From assembly GCA_021789755.1 (NCBI GenBank), contig JAJYJD010000003.1:1-34455 (forward strand): a DNA stretch of 34,455 nt, given 5' to 3'. The stretch comes from Bacteroidota bacterium (lineage in GTDB: Bacteria; Bacteroidota; Ignavibacteria; Kryptoniales; JAKASW01). The notes beneath the pieces were generated by a model, which was not told where the DNA came from, did not search any database, and saw nothing but the letters and a program-made list of their open reading frames with translations. Below, one piece after another: positions 8,015-16,900 of this stretch (position 1 is the first letter of the stretch; the number at the start of each line of letters is the position of its first letter). The translations under genes were made by a program, and so were the position numbers.

Positions 8015-9625
8015 TCACTCCATCGCCGGGGCTCTCACTCCGACGCCGGATCTTTTCCGACGCAGGAAGAAGATCGGCACAAGACACACTATCGTTATCA
8101 CGCCGGCGACGAGGAAGGCATCGTTAACTGCGGAAACAAAAGCCTGCTTCATCAGGTGGCCGATAATCAGCGCTCTCCCCCGAAGTATGGATTGCGGTAT
8201 CGAACCGCCAATCGCATGCTGGGAAAACAGTTCCAACCCGCGGATCACTTTCTGAAAAGAGGCGGAATGATCGTTGACGGCCATGCCATAAGACGCTGTG
8301 TGGAAGATGAGCCTGCGTGTCAGCAGTGTTCCAAACATTGCCACACCGAAGCTCCCTCCAACCTGGCGGATCACGTTGAACAAACCCGATGCCTGCGCCA
8401 TTTTGTTTTTTTGAACATTCGTGAGTGCCAGCGTACTCAGCGGGGTAAACATCAGGCCCATTGCAAAACCTCTCAGGTACAGGGGAAGCATTATTTGAGA
8501 GTGCATCGAGAAGAGCGAAAGGAAATAATTCAGGTACATGCTTATTCCGAGGAGAATTATGCCGATCGCGGCAGGAATTCTAGCATCGACCCTGTCGGAC
8601 AGAAAACCGGCAACAGGCGCCATGATCCCCTGCAATATCCCGACCGGGAGGAACACGAGACCCGCCTGGAACGGAGTGTAATTCAATGAATTCTGCAGGT
8701 ATAAGGGCATTAAGAACGTGCTTCCGAACATCCCTAGCCCGAAGATAAAGAGGATGATGTTTGTAATCCCGAAGTTGAAATCTTTCAGCAGTCTCAGCTC
8801 TATCAGCGGATGTCTGACTTTGAATTCGGTTACCAGAAAAACAATCAGGCCGACCAAAGACAGTGCAAGGCAAGTCAGGATGAAAGTGGAAGTCCATCCA
8901 CCGGTGTTCCACGACGCATTGCCGTCCGTCAGCGCCAGGAGAAGGAAAGTCAGGAATACAGCTACGGAGGCGAATCCGAGTAAATCGAAGCTGCGCGTAT
9001 GCTCGGTCTTGTACTCACGCTGAATGACGATTGTCGCGAAGACACCGAGTATCCCGACAGGGACGTTCACATAAAAGATGGTGTGCCACGAGAAATTGTC
9101 TATCAGGTAGCCGCCGATGAGGGGTCCGAAAGAGACGGACGCCGCAGCCGCGATAGACCAGAACCCCAGCGCGATGCCGCGTCTTTCGGGAGGGAATTCA
9201 CGTGTGACAATCGCCATGCCGACCGGCATCAGGAAACCTGCACCCGCACCTTGAATAATTCGAAAAATGACCAATATGTTCTCATCCCAGGCCATCCCGC
9301 AGAGGAATGATCCGATCGTGAAGAGAGCCAGTGCCAGCGCGTAAGTCCGCTTGTAGCCGAAGTGATCCGCCACCCAGCCCGAGGTAGGGAGCATAACCGC
9401 AAGCACAAGGAGGTACGCGGTCATTACCCACTCTATTTTATCGATGGTCACGCCGAATGTCGCCATGATCTTCGGTAGCCCGACATTGACAATGGTGGAG
9501 TCGAGGACCGCCATGAATGTTCCGATCATGACGTTCGCCAGAACCAGCCATTTGTACATCCTGTGACTCTGGTGAAGCACAGATATTTGACCGCGGACCG
9601 ATCCGGCGTTCAGCGCGAGCGACAT
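8015..9625 (-). CDS. DHA2 (EmrB/QacA-type) MFS drug transporter, copy 3
   Basis: First of the three transporters in transcription order (536 aa), 10 bp after the HlyD-like gene, so the two are probably translated together. An AGGAA ribosome binding site precedes the ATG at 9625. Motifs: GTFMAVLDSTIVNVGLPKIM in helix 1, SGWVADHFGYKRTY (motif A), IIQGAGAGFLMPVGMAIV (motif C). It is the most diverged copy: AVLDSTIVNVGLPKI is closer to classical EmrB, whereas copies 1 and 2 share VVLDS(S/T)IVDVS. Its tight coupling with the adaptor suggests it is the ancestral EmrB partner. The protein also ends in AME like the other two, supporting common ancestry. Confidence 0.93.
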   Translation of the reverse strand: MSLALNAGSVRGQISVLHQSHRMYKWLVLANVMIGTFMAVLDSTIVNVGLPKIMATFGVTIDKIEWVMTAYLLVLAVMLPTSGWVADHFGYKRTYALALALFTIGSFLCGMAWDENILVIFRIIQGAGAGFLMPVGMAIVTREFPPERRGIALGFWSIAAAASVSFGPLIGGYLIDNFSWHTIFYVNVPVGILGVFATIVIQREYKTEHTRSFDLLGFASVAVFLTFLLLALTDGNASWNTGGWTSTFILTCLALSLVGLIVFLVTEFKVRHPLIELRLLKDFNFGITNIILFIFGLGMFGSTFLMPLYLQNSLNYTPFQAGLVFLPVGILQGIMAPVAGFLSDRVDARIPAAIGIILLGISMYLNYFLSLFSMHSQIMLPLYLRGFAMGLMFTPLSTLALTNVQKNKMAQASGLFNVIRQVGGSFGVAMFGTLLTRRLIFHTASYGMAVNDHSASFQKVIRGLELFSQHAIGGSIPQSILRGRALIIGHLMKQAFVSAVNDAFLVAGVITIVCLVPIFFLRRKRSGVGVRAPAME

Positions 9626-9635
9626 TTTCCCGTTC

Positions 9636-10646
9636 CTACTTTATTCTCACTGCCACTTCGACCGACATCCCGGGCCGCAAAAACGGCATCTGTCCACCCG
9701 GCGTGCTCGGATCGTCTATCGAAATCTTTATCGGTACGCGTTGAGTGACTTTGGTAAAGTTGCCAGAGGCGTTGTCGGGCGGAATGAGCGAAAACTCGGA
9801 TGCGGTGTAACTTCCGATCTCAAATACTCTGCCGGTGAAATTCACGCCCGGATATGTATCGACGTTTATCTGCACGGGGTCACCAAGATGAATATGGCCG
9901 AGCTTCGTCTCTTCAAGGTTCGCCGTGACCCAGACGTTCTTCAGGTCGTAGATGGTGAAGATAGGCTGACCGGGCTGAACTACATCGCCTGCAAGCACCC
10001 ATCTCTTCGCGACAACGCCCTCGATGGGGGAATTCACTACGGTGTTAAGCAATTGAGATTCAATAACGCCGAGCTGCGCGCGCGCGGCGGCAATCTTTGA
10101 AACGGCTATCGCCGCTTCGGCACGCGCGGCGTCGAGAGCCTGTTGCGCGTGAGTGTACTGCTCCTTCGTTATGATTCCGCCCTTGTACTGCACCTCGGCG
10201 CGATTAAAATCATCCTGCGCACGGTTTACGCCGACCTGCGCGAGCGGGACACTTTGCTGCGCGAGTTCAAGCCCCGCCCGGGCGGATGCTTCCTCCGCGC
10301 GGAGATCACGATCGTCAAGCCTGACAAGGACTTGTCCCGCCTGCACGGTGTCTCCCTCGTCGGTGCCCAGATAGACTATTCTTCCAAGCATCTTCGTGCT
10401 GATCGCGACGTTGTTCGCATCGACGTAGGCATCGTCCGTCGAAACGAAGTCCTGCATGTTCATGTACCAGTAATAGCCGCCGATTGCGATCGCCGTCAGA
10501 ACCACAAGTATCGGTATGATGACCCGCTTCTTGCGGAACAGCGGGACATCCTCTATGTCCTCGTCGGCTTCCCCGTTCTCTGCGGACTTAAGAGTCTTCA
10601 GGGCTGCCTGGTCCAGCTCTTTATTGGTTGTGTCTTTGGTCTCCAT
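9636..10646 (-). CDS. HlyD/EmrA-family membrane fusion protein
   Basis: Periplasmic adaptor (336 aa) that links the inner-membrane MFS pump to the TolC-type channel. The acidic cytoplasmic N-terminus is followed by one membrane anchor (VIIPILVVLTAIAIGGYYWY, about residues 39-58). Then come the lipoyl-like half-motif LGRIVYLGTDEGDTVQAGQVL, an alanine-rich alpha-hairpin (about residues 115-200), the second lipoyl half NSPIEGVVAKRWVLAGDVVQ, and a beta-barrel domain ending in RPGMSVEVAVRIK. The order matches EmrA/HlyD. The ATG at 10646 has an AGGAAG ribosome binding site and lies 15 bp after the TetR gene stop, so the two are co-transcribed. Confidence 0.93.
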   Translation of the reverse strand: METKDTTNKELDQAALKTLKSAENGEADEDIEDVPLFRKKRVIIPILVVLTAIAIGGYYWYMNMQDFVSTDDAYVDANNVAISTKMLGRIVYLGTDEGDTVQAGQVLVRLDDRDLRAEEASARAGLELAQQSVPLAQVGVNRAQDDFNRAEVQYKGGIITKEQYTHAQQALDAARAEAAIAVSKIAAARAQLGVIESQLLNTVVNSPIEGVVAKRWVLAGDVVQPGQPIFTIYDLKNVWVTANLEETKLGHIHLGDPVQINVDTYPGVNFTGRVFEIGSYTASEFSLIPPDNASGNFTKVTQRVPIKISIDDPSTPGGQMPFLRPGMSVEVAVRIK

Positions 10647-10661
10647 TGATGTTCTTCCTCT

Positions 10662-11273
10662 TTATTTTCTTTTTCTGATTCCGTTTAAAATTATTTCCAC
10701 GATCTCCTTTGCCGATTGCTCGAGAGCCTGGTAGGTTTCCTCGTCCAGAGTGTTTTCACGTTTGTGGAGGAGCCAGGCCCGCGGTCCATAGAGCATCTGA
10801 ATGACGATTTCAGCCGAGTGCTGCGTGTCTGGAATCGAAAACTCGCCGGCCTTCTGCCCGATCACGAGAATCTGCTGAAGCAGGTTAACCTCCTGCTGTT
10901 TGAAGTCGTTGTAGAGTTCGACAAACGTAAGCCTGGTTTCCGCCGGCTGCTGAAACTGGAGGGCTCTCAAGTTGGCAAGATTCTTGAAGTACTGGCTGCG
11001 TTTGCTCGCATACTTTCGCAGCATGTCACAGGCAGGGATTTTCTCGCCCAGCATGGATTGTATATCCCTCAGGAACTGGTCCGATTCCTGTTTAACCACT
11101 TCGTGGAAAAGGCTTTCCTTTGTCGGAAAATAGTAGTAGAGAGACGCCTTTCCCATCCCGATGTCGGCGGCGATTTCATCCATCGTCACCTTCGAAAAAC
11201 CGTAATAGGCGAACCGCTTTCGGGCCGCCTCAAGGATGACTGTTTGCTTCTCGCCAGACAATTGCTCTGTCAT
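10662..11273 (-). CDS. TetR-family transcriptional regulator of the efflux operon
   Basis: A TetR/AcrR repressor of about 203 aa. The N-terminal helix-turn-helix is clear: ILEAARKRFAYYGFSKVTMD, then IGMGKASLYYYFPTKESLF, the family signature. The C-terminal two-thirds is a helical ligand-binding domain with no recognisable ligand specificity. The ORF track starts at 11318, but ATG 11273 (MTEQLSGEKQ) has an AAAGGA ribosome binding site about 10 nt upstream and gives a normal length, so it is preferred. It is the first gene of the efflux operon and lies directly behind a promoter overlapped by an inverted repeat. Autoregulation of the whole operon is therefore likely but inferred. Confidence 0.9.
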   Translation of the reverse strand: MTEQLSGEKQTVILEAARKRFAYYGFSKVTMDEIAADIGMGKASLYYYFPTKESLFHEVVKQESDQFLRDIQSMLGEKIPACDMLRKYASKRSQYFKNLANLRALQFQQPAETRLTFVELYNDFKQQEVNLLQQILVIGQKAGEFSIPDTQHSAEIVIQMLYGPRAWLLHKRENTLDEETYQALEQSAKEIVEIILNGIRKRK

Positions 11274-11354
11274 CAGTTTTCGATCCTTTCCAATAGCCTG
11301 GCGGCAGGCCATGTACATTTGTTTCGTGCTGTCATATTTTCGACCTCATAACCA

Positions 11355-11381
11355 TTCGACTGTTTCAGTAATTGCGTCGAA
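11355..11381. promoter_or_regulatory. Inverted repeat TTCGAC-N15-GTCGAA, candidate TetR operator
   Basis: Two perfect six-base arms separated by 15 bases overlap the end of the predicted -10 box and extend downstream through the likely transcription start. This placement suits repression by the adjacent TetR protein. The binding partner is inferred from adjacency only. Confidence 0.4.
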
Positions 11382-11409
11382 ATATATAACACGCACACTG
11401 CATAGTCAA
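11381..11409 (-). promoter_or_regulatory. Promoter of the tetR-efflux operon
   Basis: On the minus strand TTGACT (-35, 11409-11404) is separated by exactly 17 bases from TATATT (-10, 11386-11381). That is a good housekeeping-sigma arrangement, about 100 nt upstream of the tetR start. No other promoter of similar quality was seen in the efflux operon downstream. Confidence 0.55.
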
Positions 11410-11881
11410 GTTCCCGCGGGCATGATGTCTGCCATGGAATTGCCGCCTGTGGCAATATTCCAGCGCTTGCTCCCGACCTGATAGATTTCGCAACAATGCA
11501 TGAAAGGCGTCGGCCTTGCTTTTTGTGACTAGAGTCGAAAAGCGGTTCATAAAGGTTGGATGGGTTCTTATGTGGAGTCCTCGCCTTATTGGCTTTGCGA
11601 CCACTCTTGCCACTGATTTAGGATAGAACTCTAGATGAATCTTTCACGCTAGCAAGCCGAGAAATGCCTAAAAATAGCCCGAATAGACAATTTTCTTGTG
11701 TCGGTGGAGCAAATGTCGAGGGCCACGACAATTCTCCACGATAGGCTGAATTAGGGGGCCACGTTGTCGTAATTCCCCTCTGAGCCTGAAGTGACAGGTT
11801 TCCCATGACAGGCCCCCATCCCCGATATCATAACAGCACTACAACCGTACAAACCCTACGGAATCTTCTCTCTTCATTCAC
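11410..11881. other. Intergenic region with no convincing gene
   Basis: About 470 bp between the efflux promoter and the kdgK terminator. The short ORFs here show no family motif, no ribosome binding site and no match to neighbours. The only structure seen is the repeat cluster at 11720-11817, listed separately. The region may be remnant DNA like the pseudogenes to its right. Confidence 0.5.
11720..11817. repeat. Cluster of direct and inverted GC-rich repeats, possible IS remnant
   Basis: GGGCCACG occurs twice in direct orientation (11720-11727 and 11756-11763), each next to a CGACA/TTGTCG motif. GGGGGCC (11754-11760) is matched by an inverted GGCCCCC at 11811-11817, and TGACAGG occurs twice just before it. 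Repeated GGGGGCCAC/TGTCG motifs resemble the multiple terminal repeats of IS21-like elements, but no transposase fragment is visible and the identification is weak. Confidence 0.25.
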
Positions 11882-11918
11882 AAAAAACCCGCCCCAGCAC
11901 AATGCTGCTGAGGCGGGT
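11882..11918 (-). terminator. Intrinsic terminator after the kdgK pseudogene
   Basis: Read on the minus strand, ACCCGCCTCAGCA pairs with TGCTGGGGCGGGT (13 bp, one G-U) around a six-base loop and is followed directly by TTTTTT. It lies about 160 bp after the ancestral stop of kdgK, so it marks the old end of that operon. It would also stop leftward read-through into the tetR operon. It closely resembles the terminator at 13823-13858. Confidence 0.85.
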
Positions 11919-12077
11919 CACCAGTTTGGAGGAACAAAAGAATACTGAATTTGTTCTCGAAAGGGATGAGTTTACGTCACGACATACTTATTGAACCGAA
12001 ATGGAATGCGTGTCAGGTAAACCGGCAAAGAATCGAGCACAATTTGGAGATCTTCCTAACCCGACACTTCGATCAAT

Positions 12078-13161
12078 TCACCGCTTGATGCACGCACTTC
12101 CGCCTTTCATTACGTGTGTGACTTCGTCCATTGTAACCATGCTTGTATCACCGCGTGTACTTTGTAACAATGCTACGCACGCAACTCCCAGCTCCACGCA
12201 TTCGAGCGGCGACATTCCGCTCAGGAAGCCCTATACGAGTCCGCGGCATAAACCGCCGCCGCCTCCAACACGATCTTAGATCTCGAGGTTCTCGTACCGG
12301 CGCGCCTCGAAAAACTGACCGTCGTGGTACATGCTGGCCGACCAGTTATTTATGAGACCGCTTACCACCTCACGGAGTGTCGTGCCAGCGATTTTGATGT
12401 TCGGAAATTTCTCCACAATACTTCGGACCATATTGTTGTACCGTTCCACAGGAAGATTCCTGAGTTATTCGTCGGTACCCTCAACCCGGAGACCTAGGAC
12501 CTTTTGAAAGATTTCCTCGTTGCCGATTCGAACATCTATATACAGCACGAGAGCCTTTGTCACCTCGACGGCACGCTCGCTTGTCCATAGGTTGCTTCTG
12601 AAATTGATATCATAACTTACGATCGCCCCCGATTCGTGTGCGGCCTTCAAAGCTTCCACTGCCACCTCGGCGCAAGCTGGGGTTAGTGCTGTAAATATCC
12701 AGCCGGTACGAAACCAGCGCGCCCCGCCTGTTTAGAATGCGCGGCTAATCGAACTCGCCCGGTTTGATGTGTGAAATAGCCGTGTCGCCCCGTTGGTATG
12801 TTGTAACGCTAGGTCTGACTCCAATGCCAACCTCTGTGAAGTTGAGACCTATACGGTGGTTTCTTCCGGAACCGTCATACAGTACCCATAAGATCTCGCT
12901 CACCTCCATTCCGCTTGCGCGTGCGTGATTCTTAATTAGCGCACCGAGGCGATTATTCACCAGCCGCGACACCCAACCTGTTCTCAATCCGTATCTCGAT
13001 AACGCGTACGCTACGTTATACTCGCCGCCCCCGACGTAAGCTTCGAAATACGGCGCCAGCTCGATCCTTTGGTGTCCCGCAGGGCTGAGACGAATCATGG
13101 CTTCGCCGAGGGACAGAAGGTCCAATTGACATTCCAACTGCGACTTGATTTTTAAAGACAT
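12078..13161 (-). pseudogene. kdgK: 2-keto-3-deoxygluconate kinase (KdgK, PfkB family), decayed
   Basis: An almost full-length sugar kinase reading frame of the ribokinase/PfkB family, which would phosphorylate 2-keto-3-deoxygluconate. The N-terminal part reads LLSLGEAMIRLSPAGHQRIE and YVGGGEYNVAYALSRYGLRT. The middle reads RWFRTGWIFTAL and SGAIVSYDINFRSNLW, and the C-terminus ends GDTSMVTMDEVTHVMKGGSA. It is broken by four in-frame stops: TAG at 12745-12747 where KdgK has Trp, TAA at 12465-12467, TAA at 12276-12278 and TAG at 12231-12233. There is also a one-base insertion in a G run near 12722-12725. The catalytic GxGD region is also degraded (DRVGGGGGLCRG). Without these lesions it would be about 345 aa, normal for the family. 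The ORF track shows only two fragments (12465-12665 and 12745-13161). Loss of function is clear. Confidence 0.88.
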
Positions 13162-13341
13162 TTAAAATTGCTCCATTCTTATTTTAACGAGGGCAATAGT
13201 TCAATAATGTTCACATAATTTGGAGAAATCGTGCTTCCCGTCATCGGGAAAGCGCGACAGATGAAAGTTTCAAACTTGCCTGCATGGGTTATCCCGATGC
13301 GACACACGAACCTTTCAACAGCCGAGACATTTGTCGAACTG

Positions 13342-13476
13342 CTACTCGTACAACGAAGGCACGGCGATGATTCCATCGTTTAGTCCTCCGAAATACGCGT
13401 TCGGTACATACTGAAGATCCATGGGTTTGTCGCCGTGCATTCCGACTATCCTCGCCAGCGATGAGTTTTTCAAACC
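13342..13476 (-). pseudogene. Unidentified reading-frame remnant between kduD and kdgK remnants
   Basis: Minus-strand frame reading SLARIVGMHGDKPMDLQYVP followed by NAYFGGLNDGIIAVPSLYE, then a TAG stop at 13342-13344. The residue composition looks like real protein rather than random translation, but no family was recognised. There is no ribosome binding site or start at a sensible place. Given the broken kdgK and kduD on either side, it is most likely a fragment of another gene from the same former operon. It could also be chance. Confidence 0.3.
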
Positions 13477-13494
13477 TGTTCTTTTTCCCTTTTT

Positions 13495-13745
13495 CTAACG
13501 AAGATAAATGTTCCGGAATGTGTTGAACGCGCCGGCGGGGTCGTCAGGAGTAGCCCGTCTGCGGGCAGGTATTCTGTCCTGGATCGCCTTTTTCCGTTCC
13601 GGGTCGTCCCTGAGCGCGGCAGTGTTGTCGGTCGCTGCGTAGCCCAGCGTTATAGCGTTCACAGTCACTCCCCTGGAAGCTCATTCGTTGGCAAAATCCA
13701 TAGTCAATTGCTTAACGCAGCATTTTGGCAGTCCGGCTAGGACTG
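13495..13745 (-). pseudogene. kduD: KduD-like SDR dehydrogenase fragment
   Basis: A remnant of a short-chain dehydrogenase resembling KduD (2-dehydro-3-deoxy-D-gluconate 5-dehydrogenase). The minus strand reads QLTMDFANE, then a TGA where the family has Trp (NEW-A), then ASRGVTVNAITLGYAATDNT, AALRDDPERKKAIQDRIPAR and ATPDDPAGAF. This matches the helix after the catalytic Tyr/Lys, the VNAIxPGY loop and the DPERxxxIxxRIP segment. The Rossmann N-terminus and catalytic Tyr-x3-Lys are missing, and so is the C-terminal VDGG segment; the frame ends in TAG at 13495-13497. About 80 of roughly 255 expected residues remain. It sits directly upstream of the kdgK pseudogene in transcription order, as in functional uronate operons. 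Confidence 0.7.
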
Positions 13746-13747
13746 CC
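13727..13747. repeat. 8-bp perfect hairpin GGCAGTCC-N5-GGACTGCC
   Basis: Perfect eight-base arms with a five-base loop at the truncated upstream edge of the KduD remnant. It has no adjoining T-run on either strand, so it is not an intrinsic terminator. Its position at the truncation suggests a deletion scar or remnant of an inserted element, but this is speculative. Confidence 0.45.
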
Positions 13748-13822
13748 CCTTGTCGGGTGTATAAAGGACTTCATTGCTCTCGCAGGTTCATCTCCAAGCA
13801 GATGACCCTGCCGACCGCACAT

Positions 13823-13858
13823 AAAAAACCCGTCTCAGTAAAGCGTTACGAGACGGGT
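13823..13858 (-). terminator. Intrinsic terminator after the polysaccharide-lyase operon
   Basis: On the minus strand ACCCGTCTC pairs perfectly with GAGACGGGT; the inner bases GTAA and TTAC extend the stem past a one-base bulge. The stem is followed directly by TTTTTT. It lies about 110 bp after the stop of the heparinase-family gene, so it ends the long glycan operon and separates it from the pseudogenes. Confidence 0.88.
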
Positions 13859-13968
13859 CAAAATCAGAAGGTCCTTCTCTATTCAGACAGAATTATGTTC
13901 GATCCTGCAGATAGTCTATTCTCCGTTTATTTGCGATGGCCCTCAATCCTTGATCGACCATCCTCACG

Positions 13969-16900
13969 TCAGAATTGTATCTCCAAGGAGTTTGATCCCT
14001 TGGAAAGAACAACTTGAATCGATTTTCCAACCTCTTTGACCCCTTGTTGCAGTCTGCCATTAAGTGTTATGGAAGTCGGTTCGGACTCAAGAAGGATCGA
14101 TGCTCTGCATTCTACGTTACTGTTAATTGTCCACTTCTCTCTTGTTGCGACACGCCTCACGTTGAAGGTCACGGGGGCATCAGCTGTGATCAGCTCATTG
14201 CCCTTATACCCGAAATAGGTGGCCTCGGAAGCGGCAAGATGCGATAGCCTTTGGTTTTGCAGTGAGACCTCCGCAATCTTGCCATCAGTGACAACCTTTT
14301 CAGCTGCCATGTTCGCGCTACCGGTTTTGAAAAGCAACGCATCGACGCCGTTATCCATTCTAACGCTAACCCCCACACAGCCGCTGCCGTTTATCTTTTT
14401 GATGTTCTTGGACATCACATTAACATCACCCTCACCCTTCACCGGATAAAGTACCGTAAGGAAATTCTCTTTTCGGCCTTTCTTTGAATTGCTGACTTGA
14501 ACGTACCCGGGCTCGCGTAACGGCGGACCAAACCGGGTCGGAGCTCCGCAGATTGTCAGGTTTGGATTTTCCGGATAAACCACCCGGGCAAATAGAGAAG
14601 CTTTGTCAGTTTTGAATGTAAACACGTTGCTTTGCTTCAAACTAACCTCCTTACGATTGCTGAAGTGAAACAACAGATCGTACTGGTGAGGCGCTCCGGA
14701 GGATTTCAGTTTGTCAAAGATCACAAAATACTTTCTATTCAAGAAGATGATGTTTCTCTGGAACTCCGCCAGTTTTCCGTAGTACAGGTCTGCCAGTTCG
14801 CCGGTAACAGACGAATAGTCGTCCGTTGATATGAAGTCGGTTATTCTCGCCATCCTATTGGCGGATTTTATGAAATGTGGATAGTCCCCGCTTTCCTGAG
14901 ATCCAGCGTCTTCATCCACAAGCACAGTATTATGTCCAGCCGGCTCGATATAGTACCCTTGGTACCACGGGTCAGCGTAATAATTTACGTCGCCAGCTTC
15001 AGGCACTAACGTTCTGCCAAACGCGTTCAATTGAAAGCTTCCCTGATCGTAATGTTCATGGTTGTACCAGGGACCACACCTGAAATTCATCACTACGTCA
15101 TCAGGCGACCAGCCTGACCTGAATACAACGGCGCCCAGCTCAGGGAATTCCTTTGACTTCGGAAGGGATGTCGGGGGAGTCTCAACACCGGAATCGCTGC
15201 CAAACATAAAATCCAGGACATTATTGCGGGGACTCTTCATATACAACCATTGGAATGACGGATCGTTTGAGTGAGTGGAAAGCCATGAAAACGATGACAA
15301 AGTGCTCAACTCCGGATGACTGTCACCGTTATCCAGTATTCGTGGATCAGAATAATTGTAAAGGAAGTACTTATAGGAATTGAGTAGTCCTTTACTCGCT
15401 AAATCGATTCCAAGTACATGTCGGATGGCCGAGATCGTCGGTAAATCATTTCCAAATGCGAAAGCCTGGTAGCTTATTCCTTCCCCCCACGCTCCTGTGG
15501 TGTCCAAAGTATTATCAAGATACATCTGGAATTTCTTTAACAACCCGGAGAGGTACGGCTCAAGATCACCCAACTTCGGATCGTCCCCATATATGGCGAG
15601 CGCGCAACAGATCGCACCACCCACTGTGTTTCCTATCCAGTTGGTCGTTGCGGAGGGTGTCCTATCGTGCAATACATATTCCTCATAGGCAGGTATGATG
15701 CAATCTTTCAGCAAACCTTCGCTGACTTCGTCTCTCTCTCTGGGGTTCATCAGCGGATAGACCATATCATAACAAAAAGCCGCCCGCATGCCGAGTTCAC
15801 CCATTGGGTAATACGTTTCCCTGTGACGAGCCCGAAACCATGGATGGTTCCAGGTCTTCCATTTTGCGATCCTAACTAATGCCTCCTTCGCATATTCACC
15901 AGCTGATGTATCGCCGGTGAGCGCGTAGACTAAAGCGTTGTCGCGCAAAATCTTTTCGGCGGATTCCATTATGCTGAAATAATGCGACAGCGTGGGTATT
16001 AAGTACACGGAATCTAAAACCGCAAAGTTGACATTCGACAAAGAATCTAGTCCGAGTTCCCTCGGCGGAACTTCTCTTAGGCTTGAACTTTCGGAGCCGA
16101 ATTTTATCGACCTTACTATAGATGTTTCTCTGGACTTTGCGGCTTCTTGGACAAGAGAATCCCACCAATTCTGCCAGTGTTGGGTCCCGATTTTCTCTTT
16201 ACAATTATCAATTTCTCTCTGTCGGAAGAAAAGCCTCGGATGCTGCAAATTCTCTTCTGCCAGCCACAGGTTGAACTCAGTCTCAACCCTTTTTCCGGTG
16301 CGATTTTCGCCATCGATCTTCACAGCCCACTGGCCGGGCGTATCGTGACGCGAGAAAGTGTATACGTTCTTCTTCGTCCAGGAATTATCGGTCGAGTTAA
16401 AAAAGAGGGCGGCATCCTTCTGGATTGTTTTGCCATCCGGACTGATAATGCTGACATTCACTTTAGATAGTTTCACCCCGCTTGGAAGCTTTGCAGATAG
16501 ATCGACGTGTTCCCCCGGAGTGTAGTGGTGCAATGGAACTATTAACTGAAGATTCTTCAGATAATATGACGCAGGCTCTCGTATCTCGAACTGCACAGCT
16601 TCACGGGCAGTAAGGTGAAAATCGCTTAAGAACAATCTGTAGGTAACATCAGGGTTGGTCTTGGGGATGTCAGTCGTTATCGAAAAGCCATCGATACCGG
16701 TGCCTGGCATCATGCCGACTCGCAAGAAGTTGAAATCGGAGAGGCCTACAGTGATTTTGTGCCACTCCCTGTCGTCGCTTATGGAGGTATGGTAAGAATA
16801 CTGTTTCCCGTCAGAGCCGTATAATATAAGAGTCATACCTTTGAAGTCGCCATATCCATTCGCCTTATAATAAAAGGAGGCTCTTGTGGTAGCATCGGCA

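Noticed and set aside
11273-11806. Short minus-strand ORFs upstream of tetR (11365-11613, 11618-11806)
   Set aside because: No motif or ribosome site; one overlaps the tetR promoter. Treated as chance ORFs in non-coding DNA.
12001-12355. Plus-strand ORFs over the 3' end of the kdgK pseudogene
   Set aside because: The minus strand here aligns by eye to the KdgK C-terminus, so these are shadows.
13179-13376. 65-aa minus-strand ORF just upstream of kdgK
   Set aside because: Translation resembles no family, and the GMHGDKPMDLQ frame across part of the region looks more protein-like. Kept only as non-coding or remnant.
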